A stretch of 64,000 nt of DNA from Enterococcus sp. 5H (GCF_028128615.1 NZ_AMDP01000019.1:372001-436000); one strand, 5' to 3'. Positions 1 through 9,485 are shown, counted from the stretch's first letter. A program made the numbers and translations. The notes: generated by a model not told the origin, from the letters alone.

Positions 1-954
1 CAATATCTTATTTTGAGTCAAGATGAATACAACTACTACGGTACAGTAGCCGAATGGATGATTTATTGGTTAGAACATTCAATAAAAGACACGATTAAAT
101 TGTCAACATACTCTAATTATAGAGGGAAAACAGAAAAGCATATCATCCCGTTTTTCGGAAACATCCAATTGAAAGACTTAAAAAGACAAGATATAGAAGC
201 TTTTGTTCGCTACTTGGCTTCAAATCATTTATCAAACAGCACTATTCAAAATATAGTAAATTTGCTGAAAAGCGCTATTAAAGAAGCGATTCGGGAAGAG
301 AAAATTTATCAAAACCCATGTAAACATCTACTATTGCCGTCCGCTCAAAAATCATCAGTCCATGCACTTTCTGCAAAAGATCAGAAAAAACTAGAACAAG
401 CTGCTCTTTTAGAAGAAGAAAGCTCAGCAATCATTATTGCTCTGTACACAGGAATGAGAATTGGTGAAATTAGCGGGTTACGCTGGACGGATATAGATTG
501 GAGCGAAAATATTATTTATGTTCGCCGGACGATCTCTAGAATTCCTTCAACCACAATGGCAGGGAAAACAGAAATATTGATTGATCTACCTAAAACACAA
601 ACGTCATTACGAGCAATACCGCTTGCAACAAATCTTAAAAAGTACCTTCATAAAAGGAAACAAGCTGCGATAGGAAATTATGTAGTCAATTGCAAAGGAG
701 ATTTTACTGAACCACGAATTATCAGCTACCGCTTTAAAAAAGTTCTTAAACATTCTGGAATTAATCCAGTCAGTTTTCATAGCTTACGGCACACATTCGC
801 AACTAGATGTCTTGAACAAGGCGCGGATATTGCAACGCTAAGTAAAATATTAGGACATTCTTCGGTAAAAATGACACTCGACACATACACAGATTCTTTG
901 TGGGAAAGCAGACAATCGGCTCTAAAAAAAGTTGACAAAAGCTTGGGCGTTTAA
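1..954 (+). CDS. Tyrosine recombinase (phage/ICE-type integrase), 5' end open at window edge
   Basis: Site-specific recombinase that would cut and join att sites of an integrated element. The reading frame is open to base 1; a TTG at 13 could start a 313-residue protein, but no ribosome binding site is visible, so the N terminus may lie outside the window. Residues about 8-105 (numbered from that TTG) look like the SAM-like core-binding domain, and about 115-310 the catalytic domain. Visible catalytic residues are Arg in TGMRIGE, His and Arg in HSLRHT, His in LGHSS and the nucleophile Tyr in LDTYTD. Many Gram-positive integrases carry a further N-terminal arm-binding domain, so truncation is plausible. 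It points towards the WxL cluster and may mark the edge of an integrated or decayed element. Confidence 0.85.
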   Translation, partial: QYLILSQDEYNYYGTVAEWMIYWLEHSIKDTIKLSTYSNYRGKTEKHIIPFFGNIQLKDLKRQDIEAFVRYLASNHLSNSTIQNIVNLLKSAIKEAIREEKIYQNPCKHLLLPSAQKSSVHALSAKDQKKLEQAALLEEESSAIIIALYTGMRIGEISGLRWTDIDWSENIIYVRRTISRIPSTTMAGKTEILIDLPKTQTSLRAIPLATNLKKYLHKRKQAAIGNYVVNCKGDFTEPRIISYRFKKVLKHSGINPVSFHSLRHTFATRCLEQGADIATLSKILGHSSVKMTLDTYTDSLWESRQSALKKVDKSLGV

Positions 955-970
955 ATTTTTCAAAAGAGAA

Positions 971-994
971 GCCGTCAACAAAGCCGTCAACAAT
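971..994. repeat. Tandem 12-bp direct repeat behind the integrase
   Basis: GCCGTCAACAAA at 971-982 is followed directly by GCCGTCAACAAT at 983-994, starting 17 bp after the integrase stop. Short repeats beside an integrase can be arm-type binding sites or part of an attachment site; which one, if either, cannot be decided here. The rest of 955-1176 is AT-rich with no recognisable gene. Confidence 0.5.
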
Positions 995-1176
995 AAATGA
1001 AACGTAGATGGAATATAGGGTGAGGCGAATAGTATCTTGAATTAATTGCATTTGAGATATTTATTAGCGAGGATTTTAAAAGAAAAAAAGCGCCAAATAC
1101 ACGCACAACTCTATTTTAACATAGGAAATAAATAATTGAAAAAAATAATCAATGGAATCGAAATGAGGAAAAATTT

Positions 1177-1836
1177 ATGTATACAATTGGGTATTTACCG
1201 CTAAGTACTAATTTAGATAAAGATCATGCTAGTGCATTAGAACTTACTTTTCGTGATGTACAAATATTTGATTATGACCAAATAGATCTTAAAGAAATAA
1301 GTCAGTTGGATGCAATAGTTATTCAAGATGATGAGAATAAATTTACAGAAACGATTTGTGAGTTACTAGTTTATGTTCGAAATCAGTCTGAGACACTGAT
1401 TTGGATCGTTTCTGAACAGTTGCCAAAACTAAATAGAAAAATTTATACGAAGCTTGGTATTGATGGTCTAGTAGGAAAAGATAGTGAACCAGATGAGGTA
1501 GCTTCCTTACTTTTAAACGGACTAAAGAGAATCAATAACAGACCTAAAGATCATAAGCTAACAGTTGAACTTGATCCAAATAGCTTAAGCGTGATCGTCA
1601 ATGATGAACCGATTCGATTGACAAAATCAGAATTTCAACTTATCGAACTTTTGCATCAAAACATTGAAAATGTAGTCAGTTATGAAGAAATTCGTAAATA
1701 TATCTGGAAAAATAGCGTTGGCGATCAACAATATCGAATTTCCAACTTAGCGTTTCTTTTAAGAAAAAAAGTAAAAGAAAGTGCTGTAGATGTGATAACT
1801 GTTCGCTCCAAAGGATATATGCTGACGACTACATAA
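1177..1836 (+). CDS. Winged-helix (OmpR/PhoB-type DNA-binding) transcriptional regulator
   Basis: Protein of 219 residues. The C-terminal half (about 125-219) is an OmpR/PhoB-type winged helix: LTKSEFQLIELLHQN, then EEIRKYIW and the recognition/wing part ISNLAFLLRKKVK and ITVRSKGYML. The N-terminal 110 residues resemble a receiver fold, but the acidic pocket and phosphorylated Asp are not recognisable, so it may be controlled by something other than phosphorylation. No partner kinase lies beside it. It sits just upstream of and co-directional with the WxL cluster; regulators of this kind are commonly found next to such clusters, so control of the cluster is a reasonable inference. Confidence 0.75.
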   Translation: MYTIGYLPLSTNLDKDHASALELTFRDVQIFDYDQIDLKEISQLDAIVIQDDENKFTETICELLVYVRNQSETLIWIVSEQLPKLNRKIYTKLGIDGLVGKDSEPDEVASLLLNGLKRINNRPKDHKLTVELDPNSLSVIVNDEPIRLTKSEFQLIELLHQNIENVVSYEEIRKYIWKNSVGDQQYRISNLAFLLRKKVKESAVDVITVRSKGYMLTTT

Positions 1837-1884
1837 AAGTGAGGTTAGTAGATTTAATGAAACACATTTGAGGAGGAGATACGA

Positions 1885-2001
1885 TTGATCAAATTTAAAC
1901 CACCTTACGTTGAGGAGGTGACCTATAAAATGGTTTGTCCAATGAGGAATATCAAAATAATGGAGGTGAAAGAAAATAATGAAGCAATTAAAACAAAATA
2001 A
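1885..2001 (+). CDS. Possible 38-residue leader ORF overlapping the first WxL gene
   Basis: A short frame begins at TTG 1885, about 4-9 bases after a strong AGGAGGAG ribosome binding site, and ends at TAA 1999-2001, 23 bases inside the next gene (start 1979). The predicted peptide begins MIKFKPPYVEEVTYKMVCPM and has no signal peptide or recognised domain. The strong site so close to an in-frame TTG and the overlap would suit translational coupling to the large surface-protein gene. There is no homology evidence, and the frame may be chance. Confidence 0.3.
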   Translation: MIKFKPPYVEEVTYKMVCPMRNIKIMEVKENNEAIKTK

Positions 2002-5000
2002 TCCTAAATTTAAGAAAACTCTTTTACTAATAAGCACATTGGCAATCGTATTAGCAGTAGTTGGAACTTGGCAATGGCAAACAACCAACCTTTCAGCTGC
2101 GCCGAAGCAAGAAAACAAAAGTGATGCAAAAGAACAGCCAGTTGAGGAAAAGCAACCGGTCCAGAATGATGAAGTTGCCGCACCTATTAATCGTGCAGCT
2201 CAACCAATGCCGCTTGTTTCTAATGAAGAAGGTCTGACCGCTGAACCGAAAGTTTTCACAATGCAGCAAAATGCAGCGTTTCCAGCAGCAGGCAGTTCGC
2301 AAACGGAATTGAACAAATTAGTTACAGGTCTGGTAATTCCCCAACCAGGATTTGGGATTGCTTGGGACTATGTGACGGAAGCTGGTGAACCAGTCATACC
2401 AAGTAGTGCTGAAGCTGGTTTTCAAACGATCTATGTTGAGATTACTGAAATGTATAACTTGACTAGTATTCGAGTGCCGATTCCAGTAACTGTGACAAAT
2501 AGTGATACAACTCTCCTAGTGTCTAATAAAGTTGCCCTTCAAACGGATATGTTCAACGGACAAATCATTCTATATCCAAATGAAACAGCTGGTAAAAGCG
2601 ATAATGAGTTGAAAGAGCTGATCAAAGCAAAGAGTAACGCTCATGCTTGGGATTTAAGCACAGGCGAACCTGTTGAAACGACTGTTACTGCTACAACAAC
2701 TAAAAATAATGCAGTTGGTGCGTATACAGCGACATTCAGCGTAGATTTTGAAGGTACAGCAGGGACAACGAATAAAAACGTGATTGTTTTTGGTGCTAAT
2801 ATTAAGTCCCCCTATTATTTTACAGTAGGGATAGATTTTCCAGCAGATATGGGAACCAATGCTGCTAATTTATTTAGTGGATATCGAACGGTAACTAGTG
2901 CCATAGCTGCTAATGCAACCTATGAATGGGTGACAATTGATGGTGAACAGACTGAGCCAGTCAATACTTTTAAGTCCAGTGAAATAGGTTTCCATTGGGG
3001 CTATGTAAAAATGACGGATAAAGCTAATCCGCAAATTAATACGATTATTCCACTACCGATTACAGTAACAGCACCTGACCAAGCATTAACGGTTGATGGG
3101 AAAGTTGGGTTGAGCTATAATCCGACTGCACTTAGTACCGCTGAGATTAAAGGGAAAACAGTACCTCAGATTATATCTTTGCTTACCAGTAAATTGAGTC
3201 CTAAAGCGTGGGAACTGACAACTGGAGAAGATTTAGCTGTCAGAGTAACAGGTTCTACTATTTCTCAAGCTTACCGAGGAGTTGGCGATATAACGGTTAC
3301 TATTACGAGAGGTGCAGAGACGCTAACGTCTGTCATCAAAGTTCTAGTAGCGCCAGATGATGTGTTCGCTGGAGAAGGTATCGATGAGTGGAAAAATATT
3401 CCGCTAGGCTCAGCCGAAGGGACGATTACCAATCCAATTAACCAGTCTAAAATGGGCTTTCCAGGACGAGGAATTGATGGTGCAACAACTAATGACGGAT
3501 TTATTATTCGAGATAGTGATGGAAAAGGCTATATTTTTAGTGCTGGTAATGGTCGAATTGCTGATATTCCTGGTGTTGGTTCAACAGCATTATATGGTGA
3601 TAAAGCTTGGAGTAGAAACAATGGATTAGGACGTAACAATTTTACTCAACTGACGGATAAATATTTTCTACGTAAAGGCAATTCGTTGAAACAAATACTA
3701 TTAGACTCCGCTAATCAAATTATGTATGTCTATGATTTGAGTTTAGCTCGAAACCTAAATTTTTCAATTGAACTGAAAATGTATAACTTACAAACAGGTG
3801 CTCGCAATTTCTCAATGTTAGAAAGTGTGGATACAGACTATTTAAATGATAGTGTACCTATTTATTCATTAGGAAATAATAGTGGTTTTTATATGCAGCC
3901 AAACGCTAGTAAGCGATTTACGATTCGTTTAAAAGATGCTCAAGGGAATTGGTTATCTGATTATACGAAATATATTGCAGGAGCTTATGGCAATATTGGG
4001 GTTAGTGCAGGGACAAACTATTTCGGAAATGATTTTGCTAAAACCGGAACTGAGGTTCAAAATATCGCTGCAGGTGTTCCCATCGCTACTGGTGTGGATA
4101 CAGCCTATCAGTTAGGTGCACCGTGGAAATCAATCCCGCAAGATAGCGCACTAAAAACCGGTTATCAAGTATTTGCTGGAAATGAATTACCATATATGCA
4201 ACTGAAGGCAACGCCAGAGACCTGGAATATTTATCAAGACGATAGTCGCAGTAGTTTTGAAACAGACTATACGCTAAGTGAGATTCCAACCGCTACGGAT
4301 TACGGAACAGTATATGTAACGTATCCGAATGGGCAAGAAGCAACCATGCCGTTTACTTCTACTGCAAATAAAACAGCAACAGGGCACTTATCTATTCCTA
4401 GAGACACCTTACCATCTGTCTTGAATGATGTGTCGGGGTCAATCAAAACCTATACGACAGGGATGGTCGCGATTAATGAAGCTCCTGGACCAATGCAAGG
4501 TCTACCTTCTGTCGACTATACAGTGAATGTTAAAGTTTATAACTTAGGTGCTACACCAATTGCTCAATCAATCAGAAAAGATGCAACTTGGACAAAAACA
4601 GCTGCTTCATTAGTCAAAGATCCAATCATTCTACCGGGGCATACAGCAGTATATGAATTTGTAGATGGTACACCAGATACTTCTAAAGCTGGCCTGCAAT
4701 ACATTAAAGTTCGCATGACGGATAGCGATGAACCGACACAGACAAAAATTATTGAAGTACCATTAAATGTTACAACAGTTGTGCCGCCAACTACTGGTCT
4801 AACCGTTGCTGCAAATGATTTCACGATAAGAAAAAGTGGACTAACAAATGCGACAGAAGAGCAAATCAAGCAAATGATTTTAAAAAATTCAAATGCTATC
4901 GGCTGGGACAATACCACTGGATTAACAACCGATATCACACTCTCTGTTACAGCTACTACGTTAACGCCAATGTCTGATTCTGGTACGTATACAGCAACAA

Positions 5001-6538
5001 TACGTGCAACGAAAGGTTCAACAACGGCCCAGACAACAATCAATATTACAGTTGGTTCTGGCTTAGATGCTATTGGAGTTTTGCAGAATGTGACATTAGG
5101 AACAGGAGCAGAGCACTGGACAGCAGCACGATTAAAAACAGCTGTTAATCAAGTACGAGTAGATGATACCGAGATCACTGACTATTCTGTGACACTGCTT
5201 GAGGCGCCAACGACGAAGCGCATAACAAAAGCACCGGAACCAACAGTACCAATGCTGGTGAAAGTCACAGATAATCAAAATCCATCTAATACAGTAGAAG
5301 TTGAAGTGCCAGTTATGGTGACATGGGGGAATGCAATTGCATTTGGTGGTAGTAATACAAATGTGAACACACCAAATGCGCAATCAAGTTTCGCATTATC
5401 AATTCATGAAGATAGTGCTGGAACGCCAAGACTTGTCTCTGGATATGGAAATTTACCAAAAGCAAATGAAGGAACACCATTATCCAGCGCTATGGGAGCA
5501 CAACCTTATTATCAAATTACGCATTATGATCTGTCAGCACAAGGAACGGGTGTTAACAATGCCAAAGAAGTAACCGATGGACCAAATATTGCAGGAGATG
5601 TGACTTTCCAAGGTTTAGGAACAAATACACCAGCCCAATTAGTGGATACATTTGGAACTGATGGTCAGTTGGCTGTCAACTATGGTGATATTCTTCGTCT
5701 CTATGTGAAAGATGGGCAGCGTGCTTTGTATACAAATAATATCGGTCCAACAGAATTATTAGGTGGAGTACCTAATGATGAAACAATCTTTGTGGTTGTA
5801 ACAAAAACAGGATTTGTTCCATTGTACTTCAATCAATTAGATGCAAAAGATATTTCGATTTCTTCTGAATTAACAAGTACGCAAACAGGATATGATGATA
5901 GCTACCCAAGCATTAGTTCGTACTTCACTCTGCCAAACGGTGTACCAGGAACAAATTATACCAGAGTAACATCAGCTGGGTTTAAAACCTATCCTAAGTT
6001 GAATTTAGCAGTTGGTGAAGAAGACACAGGTAGTGTTTACGTAACTGAATCAACAACTACTACAAGTGATAAATACTTGAAATACGCTTATGATGTTACA
6101 TTCATCGGTTCAGGACCAGAATTACAAATTGTTGAACCACTTGCGCCATTGAGTTTTGGAACGCAAAAAATTAAGTCGCACACACAAGAAATTAAACGAA
6201 CAGATCCAAATTGGGGCTTTACAGTACTTGATAGCCGCTTAGTTAAAAATGGCTGGGTCATCCAGGCTAAAATGGAAAATCCGTTCGAGACAGGTAGCGA
6301 AGGAAATGTCAAAGAGCTTAAAGGAGCTGCTCTTCAATTGAAACAAACAGGTAGCAACTTAACCTTAAATGAAGATTTTCAAACGATTTACCAAAAAGAT
6401 ACTCCAAGTGCGAATAATCTCGTGTCGTGGAACGTGGATGAAGGTTTCTTCTTGCAAGTGCCATCAGGAGCGATTGACAAAGATGCGACCTATAGCAGCC
6501 GAGTAGACATGATTTTAACGAATGCACCTACAGAATAG
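1979..6538 (+). CDS. Large secreted repeat protein with C-terminal WxL domain
   Basis: A 1519-residue extracellular protein. A signal peptide/hydrophobic segment lies at about 14-40, followed by an acidic Lys/Glu/Gln-rich linker. The body alternates two repeat types. One carries a motif like A(W/G)W-D/E-x-TTG near residues 220, 410 and 980; the other ends in IPVTV-like strands. The last 180 residues are a WxL domain: NWGFTVLDSR, then NGWVIQAK (first motif) and a final YSSRVDMILTNAP, where the usual LTWxL is replaced by VDMIL. WxL domains bind peptidoglycan non-covalently. The start at ATG 1979 follows GGAGGTGA by 9 bases. It is the first major gene of the cluster. A role in adhesion or surface assembly is inferred. 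Confidence 0.8.
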   Translation: MKQLKQNNPKFKKTLLLISTLAIVLAVVGTWQWQTTNLSAAPKQENKSDAKEQPVEEKQPVQNDEVAAPINRAAQPMPLVSNEEGLTAEPKVFTMQQNAAFPAAGSSQTELNKLVTGLVIPQPGFGIAWDYVTEAGEPVIPSSAEAGFQTIYVEITEMYNLTSIRVPIPVTVTNSDTTLLVSNKVALQTDMFNGQIILYPNETAGKSDNELKELIKAKSNAHAWDLSTGEPVETTVTATTTKNNAVGAYTATFSVDFEGTAGTTNKNVIVFGANIKSPYYFTVGIDFPADMGTNAANLFSGYRTVTSAIAANATYEWVTIDGEQTEPVNTFKSSEIGFHWGYVKMTDKANPQINTIIPLPITVTAPDQALTVDGKVGLSYNPTALSTAEIKGKTVPQIISLLTSKLSPKAWELTTGEDLAVRVTGSTISQAYRGVGDITVTITRGAETLTSVIKVLVAPDDVFAGEGIDEWKNIPLGSAEGTITNPINQSKMGFPGRGIDGATTNDGFIIRDSDGKGYIFSAGNGRIADIPGVGSTALYGDKAWSRNNGLGRNNFTQLTDKYFLRKGNSLKQILLDSANQIMYVYDLSLARNLNFSIELKMYNLQTGARNFSMLESVDTDYLNDSVPIYSLGNNSGFYMQPNASKRFTIRLKDAQGNWLSDYTKYIAGAYGNIGVSAGTNYFGNDFAKTGTEVQNIAAGVPIATGVDTAYQLGAPWKSIPQDSALKTGYQVFAGNELPYMQLKATPETWNIYQDDSRSSFETDYTLSEIPTATDYGTVYVTYPNGQEATMPFTSTANKTATGHLSIPRDTLPSVLNDVSGSIKTYTTGMVAINEAPGPMQGLPSVDYTVNVKVYNLGATPIAQSIRKDATWTKTAASLVKDPIILPGHTAVYEFVDGTPDTSKAGLQYIKVRMTDSDEPTQTKIIEVPLNVTTVVPPTTGLTVAANDFTIRKSGLTNATEEQIKQMILKNSNAIGWDNTTGLTTDITLSVTATTLTPMSDSGTYTATIRATKGSTTAQTTINITVGSGLDAIGVLQNVTLGTGAEHWTAARLKTAVNQVRVDDTEITDYSVTLLEAPTTKRITKAPEPTVPMLVKVTDNQNPSNTVEVEVPVMVTWGNAIAFGGSNTNVNTPNAQSSFALSIHEDSAGTPRLVSGYGNLPKANEGTPLSSAMGAQPYYQITHYDLSAQGTGVNNAKEVTDGPNIAGDVTFQGLGTNTPAQLVDTFGTDGQLAVNYGDILRLYVKDGQRALYTNNIGPTELLGGVPNDETIFVVVTKTGFVPLYFNQLDAKDISISSELTSTQTGYDDSYPSISSYFTLPNGVPGTNYTRVTSAGFKTYPKLNLAVGEEDTGSVYVTESTTTTSDKYLKYAYDVTFIGSGPELQIVEPLAPLSFGTQKIKSHTQEIKRTDPNWGFTVLDSRLVKNGWVIQAKMENPFETGSEGNVKELKGAALQLKQTGSNLTLNEDFQTIYQKDTPSANNLVSWNVDEGFFLQVPSGAIDKDATYSSRVDMILTNAPTE

Positions 6539-6551
6539 GAGGGACGATGGG

Positions 6552-6908
6552 ATGAAGAAAAGAATAAAGTATGTAATTGTCTTCCTTAGTACGTTCCTTC
6601 TCGTTCTTGTAACGCCTAATGTGGTGTTAGGAGCTGAAAGTGCAGAAATGGATAGTCAAGTAGGTATAAGATTTGAAAACGACTATACACCAACGTCATC
6701 TAGCGAATCAGAAGAAATACCTGAAGGAAAAACCCCTGAAAAAGTACCGCCAGCAACAATAAAACCTGTTGGCGGTCAATCAGGAAAATTATTGAATACC
6801 GGAGAACTTGTTACTGCTGGACTTAGTCTGACGGGGATGTTCTTAATCGGTGCAGTACTTGTACTGTTTTATTACAAACGTAGGAAAGAGCAACACAAAA
6901 ATAAATAA
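6552..6908 (+). CDS. Small surface protein with LPXTG-like anchor (LLNTG variant)
   Basis: Predicted protein of 118 residues. It has a signal peptide (about 1-30, ending VVLGAES), an acidic Ser/Glu/Pro-rich stretch, then GGQSGKLLNTGE, a hydrophobic helix (TAGLSLTGMFLIGAVLVLFYY) and a basic tail KRRKEQHKNK. This is the layout of a sortase substrate, but the motif reads LLNTG rather than LPxTG. Start ATG 6552 was chosen because GGAGGG lies 9 bases upstream; an upstream in-frame ATG at 6522 lies inside the preceding gene. Small LPXTG proteins are regular members of WxL clusters and may tether the complex. Confidence 0.75.
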   Translation: MKKRIKYVIVFLSTFLLVLVTPNVVLGAESAEMDSQVGIRFENDYTPTSSSESEEIPEGKTPEKVPPATIKPVGGQSGKLLNTGELVTAGLSLTGMFLIGAVLVLFYYKRRKEQHKNK

Positions 6909-6934
6909 AAAAAGAATATGGAGAGATAATTATA

Positions 6935-7741
6935 ATGAAATCAATCAAATTAATGAGTTTAGGTTTAGTAATGTTTAGTGCAGTAACTTTAGGAGCGCCA
7001 TTTGCGCAAGCTGCTGATCCAGTAGCTTCTACAGACGCAGATGTAAAATTTGTAGAAGATAAAGACCCAGTAAACCCAGAAACTCCCGAAGTTGTAGATC
7101 CGACGAAACCAACTGAACCTGGAAAAGAAGTAGAACCTGGCGATAACGGTAACGGTGGTAATGGAACGAAATCATTCAATATCAATTGGGTGTCAAATTT
7201 CAAATTTGGCGAAATTAAAATCGGCAGCTCAACAATGACAGCTTTCTCAGCTCCAACAACATTAACTTGGAAAGACGGAACAACTCCAACAACTGGATTA
7301 GCGAACTTTTTACAAGTAACAGATAACCGTGGAACAAACGCAGGTTGGAATGTTGCAGTTGCAGGAACTCCTTTTTATGAATTAGATGGAGATGGAGAAA
7401 AAGTTTCACCAGAAGTAACATTGAATGGTGCAAGCATTACTTTAAATGAAGCGCAAATCATTGGTGATACAACTACAACAGAAGCTGCTGCTTTAGCGCC
7501 AACTGCTTTAAGCACAGGTGTGGATATTTTAGGAACTGGTTCACCATATACTGTCTTGAATGCAGAAGCTGGTAAAGGTCAAGGAACTTGGGCAGTATCT
7601 TGGGGAGCAGATACGGATAAAACGACATTAAAAGAAAATGCTGGTGTTCAATTATCTGTACCAGTTACAGCACAACCTAAAGCAGATAAAAGCTACCGTT
7701 CAACATTAACTTGGACATTAGCAGCTACACCAACTAACTAA
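6935..7741 (+). CDS. WxL domain surface protein 1
   Basis: A 268-residue secreted protein. The signal peptide (1-26) ends FAQAAD; an acidic, Pro- and Gly-rich linker follows to about residue 75, then the WxL domain from FNINWVSNFKFG. The signature NRGTNAGWNVAV and the terminal YRSTLTWTLAATPTN carry the two conserved Trp motifs. WxL proteins of low-GC Gram-positives attach non-covalently to peptidoglycan. GGAGAG precedes the ATG. It is the first of four compact paralogues in a row. Confidence 0.9.
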   Translation: MKSIKLMSLGLVMFSAVTLGAPFAQAADPVASTDADVKFVEDKDPVNPETPEVVDPTKPTEPGKEVEPGDNGNGGNGTKSFNINWVSNFKFGEIKIGSSTMTAFSAPTTLTWKDGTTPTTGLANFLQVTDNRGTNAGWNVAVAGTPFYELDGDGEKVSPEVTLNGASITLNEAQIIGDTTTTEAAALAPTALSTGVDILGTGSPYTVLNAEAGKGQGTWAVSWGADTDKTTLKENAGVQLSVPVTAQPKADKSYRSTLTWTLAATPTN

Positions 7742-7777
7742 AAATCAAACTAAAGAACAGAAATAGGAGAGAATATT

Positions 7778-8602
7778 ATGAAAAAAATGACTCTATTAAG
7801 TTTAGGAATTATCAGTTTTAGCGCACTAACATTAGGAGCACCAGCCGCTTTTGCGGATACAACAACGCCAGAAGCCGAATCAGAAGCAACCGTACTATTT
7901 AGTGCAAATGATGATGGTGAAGAAGTTGTTGAACCGCCAGTTGAAGGTGGTGGAGAAGGTGGCGTTGTTGATCCAGAAGGCAGCGATGGAAATAATGGAG
8001 ATGGAAATGCTAGTTTTAATATTGCTTGGGTGTCAAATTTCCGTTTCAATGAAAAAAATGACTTGGGACAAGATGTACCGATTAAGTTAAATGGTAATGG
8101 TATGCAATTATGGGCTAAAGGAACAAAATTAACGTTGAAGCATAAAGATGCAGCAGATAGTGTCTATGAAAATATTCCAAACTTTATCCAAGTGGTGGAT
8201 AACCGCGGTAAATTAAGTGGCTGGAACGTTAGTGTTTCTGCATCAAACTTTACTGGCAAGGATGAAAATGATGTTGTATCAACACTAAATGGTGCTGTTT
8301 TAAGCTTGAATCAACCAGTATTGAGTGGACCGGAAGGTGTCGCAGCACCTAGCGCATTTGCGAATAAGTTAGAACTAGGCGCGGATGCGGCTACTTTAAT
8401 GAGTGCAGATGCAGCATTAAAAGCTGGGACAGGATCATGGACAATGAAATTTGGTGAAGAAGAGCAGACATCAGTTGCGTATAAAACATTAGTAGATGGA
8501 ACAGGGGTTAAACTAGATATCCCGGCGAAAGCCCAACCTAAAGCAGGTGTTCCATACAAATCAACTCTAACGTGGATCTTGTCTGACGGACCCGCATCAT
8601 AA
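7778..8602 (+). CDS. WxL domain surface protein 2
   Basis: A 274-residue paralogue of the preceding gene. The signal peptide ends PAAFAD; a Glu/Gly-rich linker leads to FNIAWVSNFRFN, then NRGKLSGWNVSV and the C-terminal YKSTLTWILSDGPAS. The first motif is GWNV rather than GWxL, as in its neighbour. Similarity to protein 1 across the signal peptide and the start of the WxL domain suggests tandem duplication. A hairpin followed by a short T run lies just downstream and could reduce expression of later genes. Confidence 0.9.
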   Translation: MKKMTLLSLGIISFSALTLGAPAAFADTTTPEAESEATVLFSANDDGEEVVEPPVEGGGEGGVVDPEGSDGNNGDGNASFNIAWVSNFRFNEKNDLGQDVPIKLNGNGMQLWAKGTKLTLKHKDAADSVYENIPNFIQVVDNRGKLSGWNVSVSASNFTGKDENDVVSTLNGAVLSLNQPVLSGPEGVAAPSAFANKLELGADAATLMSADAALKAGTGSWTMKFGEEEQTSVAYKTLVDGTGVKLDIPAKAQPKAGVPYKSTLTWILSDGPAS

Positions 8603-8625
8603 TAATGCAATAGTAGGAAAAATAG

Positions 8626-8656
8626 AAATCAGGGTTGAATCTCTACCCTGATTTTC
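8626..8656 (+). terminator. Hairpin with T run between WxL genes 2 and 3
   Basis: AAATCAGGGT at 8626-8635 pairs with ACCCTGATTT at 8645-8654, followed by TTC. It lies inside the cluster and would act as a partial terminator or mRNA-stabilising hairpin. Confidence 0.55.
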
Positions 8657-8683
8657 AACTAAACAATTTGGAGGAAACAAACA

Positions 8684-9466
8684 ATGAAAAAACTAGGAAT
8701 TGCAGCAATCGGATTAATTAGTGCCAGTATTTTAGGTGGATATAGCGTTCAAGCAGAAGAGGATTACCCGGCAAGAGCAACTACGGATGCAACTGTTGTT
8801 TTAGAAGCTGATAATGGTGGTGACGAAGGTGAGAAGCCTGTAGGCCCTGGCGGCGGTGATGGTGGTGACAATGGTGGTGAAATCGATCCAGAAAATCCTG
8901 GACCAGGTGTTGTTGATCCAGGTCAAAATACATCTTTACGTTTGAGCTTATTAACAGCGTTTGACTTCGGTACAATTAAAATGTCAGGTAATACACAAGA
9001 TTACACAGCGAAATTACCTACGCCGAATTTTGAAGGAGTTGGAGAAAAAGCTCGTCCAAACTTTGCGCAAGTAACGGATAACCGTGGTAATAACGCTGGC
9101 TGGGCATTAACAGCGAAAATTTCAAAACAATTTACAAATAATTTATCTGTTTTGAACGGAAGTACTATTACATTAGAAAATGCTTGGGCTCAAGCGCAAG
9201 CAGCAGATAATGCTGAATTTAAGCCAAATGTTGTTAAACCAGTTGTTTTAACAGCTGACAATGCTTCGTTGATTGCAAATGCGGATAAAGATAAAGGTAT
9301 GGGAACTTGGAATATCTTATACGGAACTCTTTTAGAAAGTGATAAAACTACATTAGGTGATGCAGCTAATAGTGTTCACTTAACTATTCCAGGATCAGTT
9401 AAAAAAGAAGCAGGACTATACACGGCTGAAATCGAATGGACATTATATAATACACCAACTGTTTAA
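8684..9466 (+). CDS. WxL domain surface protein 3
   Basis: A 260-residue secreted protein. The signal peptide ends GGYSVQAEE; a Gly/Asp/Pro-rich linker (about 45-80) precedes the WxL domain. NRGNNAGWALTAK matches the canonical GWxLT motif, and the C terminus is YTAEIEWTLYNTPTV. It is more divergent from proteins 1 and 2 than they are from each other. GGAGGAAAC precedes the start. Its probable role is peptidoglycan-bound surface display together with its neighbours. Confidence 0.9.
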   Translation: MKKLGIAAIGLISASILGGYSVQAEEDYPARATTDATVVLEADNGGDEGEKPVGPGGGDGGDNGGEIDPENPGPGVVDPGQNTSLRLSLLTAFDFGTIKMSGNTQDYTAKLPTPNFEGVGEKARPNFAQVTDNRGNNAGWALTAKISKQFTNNLSVLNGSTITLENAWAQAQAADNAEFKPNVVKPVVLTADNASLIANADKDKGMGTWNILYGTLLESDKTTLGDAANSVHLTIPGSVKKEAGLYTAEIEWTLYNTPTV

Positions 9467-9485
9467 AAAATGATTGACTATTCAG

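Noticed and set aside
4564-5043. 159-codon frame on the minus strand inside the large WxL gene
   Set aside because: It is antisense to a well-supported secreted protein, has no ribosome binding site and shows no domain.
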